A DNA stretch of 64,000 bases. Source: Diphasiastrum complanatum. Its lineage: Eukaryota; Streptophyta; Lycopodiopsida; Lycopodiales; Lycopodiaceae. The position numbers were made by a program, and so were the translations under genes. The stretch covers positions 66,176,536-66,240,535 of the forward strand of contig CM055094.1 of the NCBI GenBank assembly GCA_029204225.1. Reading direction: 5' to 3'. The number at the start of each line of letters is the position of its first letter. The first letter of the stretch is position 1. Shown here in pieces: positions 57,901 to 64,000 of this stretch. The notes below the pieces were generated by a model. The model did not search any database. It had not been told where the DNA came from and worked only from the letters and a program-made list of their open reading frames with translations.

Positions 57901-59160
57901 ATAGGATGGGGGAATTGGAATGCTTTTTGACATAGAATGTTTGTCTTTGAATGATATATGCTTTACTATTTGTATAGGTGTCATGTTTGAAGACGGCCTA
58001 AAATGGTCAAACCAAGACCTTTCAGCTTAAATTTTTAAATCCATAACATTGTCCCTTTGATTCGTATGTGTAAAAGAGAAAGGAAAATATCAATGAGCAC
58101 TTGATATCTTAAATACGGATGAAGAATGTGGCTACCATATACCAGGGAAGGGACTCATAAGAAGGTAAGAAAACCTCCACTGCATCACGCATGCCGACTA
58201 GTAAAGCTAGAGAAGAGCACCACCATAAATATTACAACCTATAAGGAAATTCTAAACTATAGCAAGCAACCAAATATGTTGAAAATCAGCACTGGAAACT
58301 AGAACTATAAAAATGTAAGACATAATGTGCAAGAGCTAGCTGAAATGCACCTGATGGAAAACATGCAAACCAAGAATACCATATAGAACCAACAGACACT
58401 AGATTTAACAAACATACCACTACTAAAGCCACAGATAGAGGTATGGTCATCTAGGACATGTGTAACAATACTGCCCTGAAGAATAAAGAGCTGCACATTT
58501 GCTAGCACACTGACCTTGAGAAATAAATCTCTGCATCTGCTATGGAAAAAACCAATGGCGGTTCTTGTTCTATGCATGTATGTGGCTCAGAATCTTTGTC
58601 CGCGTTCAACTTAGGTGGAACAACCTTGTATCTTAATCAAAATTATTTTGGACGAAAGTACATCCGTTGGCCTTTAAGAAAGAGGTGATGAATAGCAAAT
58701 TTCAGTTTCTTAGGATGGAACCCTAGATAAATAACTTGCATATTTCATCATGTTATTCTTGTAGTTAGGTTGAGAAATAGAATCATAATTCTAAAAATTG
58801 TCCCTTGACTGCTACAAAGTGTATATGCAATTTATAACAAAGTAGTCCTCAACTTCCAATACTTTTACTCGATGCTCAGATTACAAAAAAGAATATATCA
58901 AACATTTTGTACACATATCTGAATCTAGGAAAAATTTCAAAGATAAAAGCAATAACTGCAAAAAGTTCCCAAGCTTTGGCTCTCACTTGAGCTTTTTTAC
59001 AAACCAACCATGAAGATAGATAAAATTTTCTAGAGGTTTTACACCTGCAATTTTTTAGCCTCTACACCTTGGACAGAAGCAAGCAGTTTGTGAAACAATG
59101 GCAACTTTGGCAGCAAAATTCTGAATTTTCCAACTTTTGCTCTAATCTTGCGAAGCTCCC
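48916..59160 (-). CDS. Unrecognised multi-exon protein: coiled-coil N-terminal part, long disordered Ser/Thr/Gln-rich tail (5' end unresolved)
   Basis: Minus-strand exons in transcript order: 59160-59045 (LRKIRAKVGKFRILLPKL), one or more small exons in 58.65-58.1 kb that I could not place uniquely, 57824-57720 (AELAEVRKEIMALQIQAKQV), 56536-56378 (TIERLKYQAKILKDLYELMQ), 55308-55231 (LSQDARTQLHDILQRAVDII), 52279-52061, 51886-50962, 50770-49139, 48989-48916 (ends KKSGSNCS, TGA 48916-48918). From 57824 onward every splice phase agrees, giving 1064 codons with the stop. The first four firm exons are helical and charged, consistent with coiled coil. The last three are low-complexity, rich in Ser, Thr, Gln, Asn and His. 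A short basic end (KREHPSGQKRSLIKK) could be a nuclear signal. No enzyme motif. A scaffold or chromatin/RNA-associated protein is possible, but I do not name a family. The start codon is not identified, and gypsy debris begins 300 bases upstream of the first exon found. Confidence 0.65.
53140..53420 (+). pseudogene. Ty3/gypsy integrase fragment inside an intron
   Basis: Plus-strand frames with stops read LDCLSYYGHFIA (first Asp region), WDSMFTDSFW and SLTELLGIETLMV (second Asp region and following helix) and DGQSKVPN (third motif, with Lys where Glu is expected). This is the order of a gypsy integrase core. It lies antisense in the 3-kb intron between 55231 and 52279, whose size it partly explains. 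Remnants may run from about 52.8 to 53.9 kb. Confidence 0.55.
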
Positions 59161-59464
59161 CTGTGAAAGAATCATAAATTAAATTCTTCATTATGATGTA
59201 AATGAAACTAGGGGGAAAGAAATCAAGATAAAAGGCTATGATCTAGATCAAGCAAATCACATACTACTCCAGCATCGAGTTGTTAACATGCGATCACCAT
59301 CTATGAATCGAGCTCAAGTCCCACAAACTAGACAAATCACAAGGACCAATTATACAATCTTCAGTTAGATTTTAGATTAGGATCCTAGCTATCAACATCA
59401 CAACCGTATTTTAGGTGCTTTAAGATTTGCATGACAAATCACCATTGCCCTTTAAAACTTATTC
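59161..59464. other. Upstream flank of the first exon found for the minus-strand gene
   Basis: AT-rich, with a pyrimidine-rich acceptor (CTTTCACAG) right before the exon at 59160, so at least one more upstream exon is implied. I could not identify it here. Confidence 0.4.
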
Positions 59465-59650
59465 AACAACATAGGTTCTTCCTTCGAAGATAAGTTCAAG
59501 ACAATTGGGAAATCCTTTCCGAATTCTTCGGGTTGCAGTAAAACAACACCAATAGCATACTTACTAGCGTCTGTATGCACATGGAACTCCTTATTATAAT
59601 CGGGCACACGATGAATGGGTGCAGCGACTAAAGCTTGTTTGAGGTCTTCG
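59465..59650 (-). pseudogene. Ty3/gypsy RT/RNase H junction fragment
   Basis: Minus strand: FEDLKQALVAAPIHRVPDYN, then FHVHTDASKYAIGVVLLQP, the start of gypsy RNase H with its first catalytic Asp. It stops abruptly at both ends. Confidence 0.8.
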
Positions 59651-61125
59651 AAGACTTATCATATTTGGTACTAAGCAATGAGGGTGTAGATAGTCAGCAT
59701 AAAGAAAATATCGAATGGGATTGTTGATCCATAGGAAAAAGATGTTGCACCAAAGAATCCAAAACAACCAATGATGGAGTACATGGGTTGTGAAGGAGTT
59801 CCAACAAGTTGAACATTTTTGCTGGAAAATCGTTGTCTTTGAAGAAAATACTCAGCCATCCCTATAACGTGCTCTATTACCAAGCTATGAACCTACTAGT
59901 ATATAAAGCATCACAAACAATGATAATGGTCATTCATAACTCAACCTCGATGTAAGATCATTGTATGAATACCATCTAGCTATGCGTGACATGAATCACA
60001 TACCATCCTCTCAAAGGAACTAATAATGGATAGGGCCCTAGTCATATGTCCTTAACTATTGGAAAATTTGGAAAAGAAAAGGAAAAGAACCATAGGAGAG
60101 TGGAAAGTGCTGCGAGTAGTCTTGCACAAGTCCTAGCGCCTTAGAATCTATAAAGAAAAAGACACACGTTAAGGGAAGTCGTTAGATAGCTTGAATTTTG
60201 GACCTTCTTGTTGATTAAAAAAACAATGTACTACCAAGTTATGGAATAACGAATGCCTTTGATAAGAATCAAGGCATGCAAGAGAAAATATGTCTTTTAG
60301 TTATGTATTCACGTGGAAATGCAAACCCTTTGAAGCTTTTTAGTTCTTATGTTATCTTAAGCATTTCTACACTTCATACTTCATCATTGGCCTGCCTTGA
60401 GTTCACCACTAAGCACCCTTCATTGGCATTGATGCAGATCTACTTTGGAGCTCTTGGTGCAATGACAAGATCAACTTGTTGATTAGTGTATAAGAGAAAA
60501 CAAAGGTTTCCTATGTCTTTCCTAGGCTCTTGGATCAGAACTTTGTGCTTGAGGAGTAGTTAGTGAAGCAACATTCACATACTTCAAGAGTGTGATTCTC
60601 AAGCGTTGTAGACCTTCTATGGCTATCCTTCCTCATCAGTTGGAGAAGGAACGCATTTTGAACAAGTTGGATACCATGGCCGCGGGAAGAAACAACTTGC
60701 TATGGAAGGATTTTAGAGGAAGTTTGATGATTACAAAAAGTTGGCCGCACAAAGGCCAGGGAAATCATCAAAGGTTATGAATAGTCAGCCTCTGCCGCGA
60801 TCCAAGAAACGCCACAGATCCAGATGCCTTTTATGCCGACTTTCTCGCCACCACAGGGTAATCCAGATCGGGGCAAGAGGATATGGGTGCTGGAATAATG
60901 GACGTGGATCTTGGGCAAGCTAAAGAAGTTCAAAAAATTTCATCATCGGAACAGGGCCCTCAACGTGCAGTATCTCGGCCAAAAGAGCTTTCCAAAGACT
61001 GGTCACCATTGAGGAGGGGATCCAGGCATTTCTCCAATAACATTCACATAAATCCTCCTGAGGTGGCTGGGTCATAAAGTTCAAAACTTCAGAAATCGAA
61101 CCAGCCTTGGGTGAACAATTAGCGT
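59651..61125. other. Degenerate element sequence upstream of unknown-protein copy 2
   Basis: Plus-strand frames with stops (for example 60592-60923 and 60883-61077, containing FDDYKKLAAQRPGKSSKV and RPKELSKDWSPLRRGSRH) are basic and Ser-rich. They may be the N-terminal part of the element protein that follows, but no motif identifies them. Confidence 0.35.
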
Positions 61126-61690
61126 GGCGCAGAATTTATTTTTGAGAAAACACTAGAATCCATCAAGAGCTACGTGGCAAGCCCGAGACAATTGCGGGTT
61201 GATCCTTTCTATGTGCCAATGCCACAAAGAAATAACTGGACTGAATATGGAGTTCCATTGGATCGAATCACCATCACTACACCAAATTGGTCGATCATCC
61301 ACCAGCAGTTCACTTGGACAATTTCAGTGGATTTCCAAAGAGCATTACAAGCGTATGCGCAAGAGTACCAGTACTCACCAGATCCGACGGTTAGGCAATC
61401 AGCCTTATTCGCAAAAGACTTGGCATGTCTCGCATCCGTATCTTGCAAATGTGTGATTGTTTTCTGGCATTAACCTTTGATCCAAATAAGCCAATGGCTC
61501 CCGACCAGGTCCAAAATCAACGTCCAATGGCTAGATTGTACTACCGTGCGATGATGTTGGGAGGTGGGAGGATCGTGGAAAAGAAAATTTATTAGTTGGA
61601 TGGCGTCGTGTGTAAGTTCAACTCGATGATCACAGCCAAAGATTTCTAGAAATATCATTTTGTCAAGAAATGCTTGGTATATTGAGAAAA
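61126..61690 (+). pseudogene. Unrecognised retroelement-type protein, copy 2, broken
   Basis: Relative of 236-995. In order: PRQLRVDPFYVPMPQRNNW (compare PQQLRV), GVPLDRITI, DFQRALQAYAQEYQYSPDPT (compare CPDPTV), then after a frame change near 61455 LTFDPNKPMAPDQV (compare CFDPNKALASDRV), ARLYYR, and AKDF in the C-terminal part. It keeps the same order over about 190 residues with two or more stops. Neither copy is intact, so the protein is known here only from decayed copies. It lies between gypsy fragments, in keeping with an element origin. Confidence 0.6.
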
Positions 61691-61916
61691 CAGAGAGTCA
61701 AAGTCTACAATTGACTATATATCCTACTAACGTTGACCATTGCTGATAAGAAAGTTTGACTAACTATTAGCAACATCATTCACCACTAGCACACTGAGAT
61801 GGCCCATACTTGTTAGATCTATTACACTAGATCAATCCCCCAACTTTTTCATTCACACAATATCATATCCTAATAGCACATTGAGATTGCCCATACCTAT
61901 TAAATCTATTAGACTA
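61691..61916. other. No gene seen
   Basis: AT-rich. Two short similar stretches (AGCACACTGAGATGGCCCAT near 61790 and AGCACATTGAGATTGCCCAT near 61875) form a direct repeat about 85 bases apart. Confidence 0.5.
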
Positions 61917-62836
61917 CTACGTACGAGGCAAGTTGGTGACAAAGTCCATGGAGATACTCTCCCATCTTCTCCTGGCATAGGTAGTAATCCTTTCGGCTTT
62001 ATTGACCTGACACTTTGAACAGTGCGCCACATGCAAAACATCTTTTTTCAACTTAGGCCACCAGAAGTTACGTAGGATTAGCTCATAGGTCCTATCCACA
62101 CTAGGATGACCAGCACTCGGGCTATCATGACATAAATGGACAATCTTCTTGCACAGCTCCTCACAAGCTAGAATGAGAAGTTTGCCATTTCTTTTAACGA
62201 TACCATCTTCTATGGTATGTTTAAGGTCATTGTGAGCAAAGAGACTAGAACTCTCCTCCTGAGATTCTGCTTGTACAAGATTTTCCCCTCTCACAATTTC
62301 CTTACGATGAGAATCCTCCTGCTGAGCCTGTCTAATATCAGCAATTAGGTCATTCTCAATGACCACAAAAGACATCTGATACAATATACAAGGTAATGCA
62401 TAAGCCACATGGTTTTTGGGACCATTCTTGTACCGAATTTCCATGTGAAATTCCTGCATCAACTCAACCCAACTGGCTTGACGCCCTTTGAGGTCCAGTT
62501 GGTTGCAGAAATATCTCAAAGTGTTATGGTCGGTGTACACCTAGCCATACAAATAATGCCTCCATGCCCTTCAAAGAATGGACTATGGCATACAACTCCT
62601 TCTCATGACTTGGATAATTCTTCTGTTCAGGGTTGAGCTTCCTGCTCTCAAAGGCCACAAGCCTATCCTCTTGCATCAGAACTACCCCAACGGCTATATC
62701 ACTTGCATCCATTTCCACAACAAATGGTTTTTGAGGGTCACCAATTTTTAATGTGACAAAGTCAGCCACAATTTATTTTAAAACATCAAAACTTTGTTGT
62801 TGAACTTCCGTCACCATTCTTTCCACTTATTTTTCT
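61917..62836 (-). pseudogene. Ty3/gypsy Pol fragment: RNase H and integrase zinc region
   Basis: Minus strand: FVVEMDASDIAVGVVLMQ (RNase H Asp), FESRKLNPEQKNYPSHEKEL (Glu region), a frame break near 62530, TDHNTLRYF, then AGHPSVDRTYELILRNFWWP and CSKCQVNKAE (HHCC zinc-binding region) and the start of the core, SMDFVTNLP. It stops there. NHVAYALPC stands where NHVADALSR is usual. The sequence differs from the 7.9-17.1 kb element and is nearer to chromovirus-type gypsy Pol (inference). Confidence 0.8.
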
Positions 62837-62999
62837 GTAAAACATCGGTCAATGGTCACTTATAGTGAACATTAAGCAACTATGTCACTGTGATCAAAGT
62901 CTTGGAGACATATCAGGCTCACCATGCAGGGAATGAATCCTACCATCGTGCTGGAACTCATGTACATGAGTAGCCCAAGTGATGTAAGGTTTTCTAGCC

Positions 63000-63885
63000 A
63001 CATGCCAACAGATTCCAAGCTCCGTGCAGGGTCGAAACACTCAATCCCGTTACATCCTTATTGCCAATGATTACGCTACTAAATGGGTTGAGGCTAGAGC
63101 AACCAAGGACGCCACTGCGAAAACCATCGCGCATTTTCTTTATGAAATCATCATTACACGTTTCGGCTATCCTATCGAGCTTGTTAGTGATAGAGGATCA
63201 CACTTCTTAAATGAAGTGGTTGATAAACTTTTACGCCATTACCTTGTTGTCCAATAGAAAAAGTACTCCGTACTACCCTCGTTGTAATGGCCAAGCAGAA
63301 TCCACTAACAAGACCATTTGCAAGATTCCGACAAAGATAGTCGAGACGAGCAGATCAGATTGGGAAACCAAGCTGTTCTCGGCTATCTGGGCATATCGTA
63401 CAGCTCCAAGGAAAGTCACTGGATGGGTCATACCCTTCCATCTCGTTTATGGTCGAGATGCAGTAATGCCTGTTGAAGTTTTAGTACCTTCTTTGCAAGT
63501 AATGCAAACCTTCTCTAATCTATGTGAGAAAGTTGTGATAGAACAAAAGGTCCACAACAGGCTACTTACGTAAGCTCAATTGTGCGAGACTCGACTCATC
63601 TCGTATCACACACAACTCGTTAACAAACGACGTCAAAAAGCCTGGCATGATAGACACCTACGCAATAAAGATTTACATAAAGGTGATAAGGTGCTTCTCT
63701 ACACCTCCAAGAAGCATCCTGGGAAATTGAAATTCAAAAGTGAAGGACCATAAGTCATTAATAAAATCTTCTCCAATGGAGCCGTACAATTAGAGACGCT
63801 TGATGGAGTACCCCTAGACACTGTCGTAAATGGTGGCCGTCTACGGTGGTACTACGAAGAGTTATTTTTTGTTGACCCTATTTAA
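63000..63885 (+). pseudogene. Ty3/gypsy integrase, one frameshift, catalytic triad retained
   Basis: Plus strand. LIANDYATKWVEARATKDA (first Asp), IELVSDRGSHFLNEVV (second Asp), a frame change near 63250, then CNGQAESTNKTI (Glu kept) and IWAYRTAPRKVTGWVIPFHL. After a stop at 63571 the C-terminal part reads HKGDKVLLYTSKKHPGKLKF and VNGGRLRWYYEELF to TAA 63883. The closest relative in this window is the integrase at 12.6-13.6 kb. It abuts a minus-strand gypsy fragment, so the two are separate insertions or a rearranged one. Confidence 0.8.
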
Positions 63886-64000
63886 TCATTTCAAATCTAT
63901 AACTCATTTTCCTTATTTATTCTTTATTCTTTTATTCCTTATTTACTATTTTTTATTATTTAATGATGCCCTTTTTTAGTGTGAATCTCTATTTTCTTGC
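63886..64000. other. AT-rich end of window
   Basis: TTTATT-rich sequence after the integrase stop. It may be the start of the spacer or LTR of that element, which is cut off by the window. Confidence 0.4.

Overview
This window looks like a piece of a large, repeat-rich land-plant nuclear genome. The evidence is Ty1/copia and Ty3/gypsy retrotransposon remnants in both orientations, Helitron-type ends, long (GA/CT)n tracts, a nuclear-type tRNA-Ile gene, and two spliced genes with GT-AG introns of up to several kb. The lineage cannot be fixed from sequence alone. The (GA)n-studded satellite and the unfamiliar element proteins made me think of a non-angiosperm vascular plant such as a fern, but that is a weak guess.

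Layout. 0-7.9 kb: degenerate LTR-element debris, including a broken copy of a protein I do not recognise (236-995), a direct-repeat pair around a CCHC gag remnant (2.0-5.5 kb), and two gag remnants. 7.86-17.14 kb: the best-preserved element, a minus-strand Ty3/gypsy (Tat/Athila-like) element with both LTRs, a tRNA-Asp-type primer binding site, a polypurine tract, gag, protease, RNase H and integrase. It also carries a long third ORF between integrase and the 3' LTR. The reverse-transcriptase core is missing and the integrase catalytic Glu is replaced. 17.5-28.4 kb: two arrays of one satellite in opposite orientations. Between them lie two copies of a block carrying Helitron 3' ends, a copia fragment and a decayed, unfamiliar transposon-like ORF. 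28.4-31.3 kb: microsatellites, a telomere-like motif and a GC-rich island.

31.3-37.7 kb, plus strand: an eight-exon gene for a 653-residue protein with an acidic N-terminus, a Gly/Pro-rich middle and a C-terminal RRM-like fold. All splice phases agree. 38-48 kb: small inverted-repeat elements, a copia element that has lost its integrase core, an inverted relative of it, and an intact tRNA-Ile(AAU) gene. 48.9-59.2 kb, minus strand: a second multi-exon gene for a protein with coiled-coil N-terminal segments and a very long Ser/Thr/Gln-rich, probably disordered tail. I do not recognise its family, and its 5' end is not resolved. 59.4-64 kb: gypsy pol fragments facing both ways and a second broken copy of the unknown protein at 236-995.

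Only the two spliced genes and the tRNA look functional. Nearly everything else is mobile DNA in decay. The most interesting material is the third ORF of the gypsy element, the unknown protein family present at both ends of the window, the opposed satellite arrays, and the unrecognised minus-strand gene.
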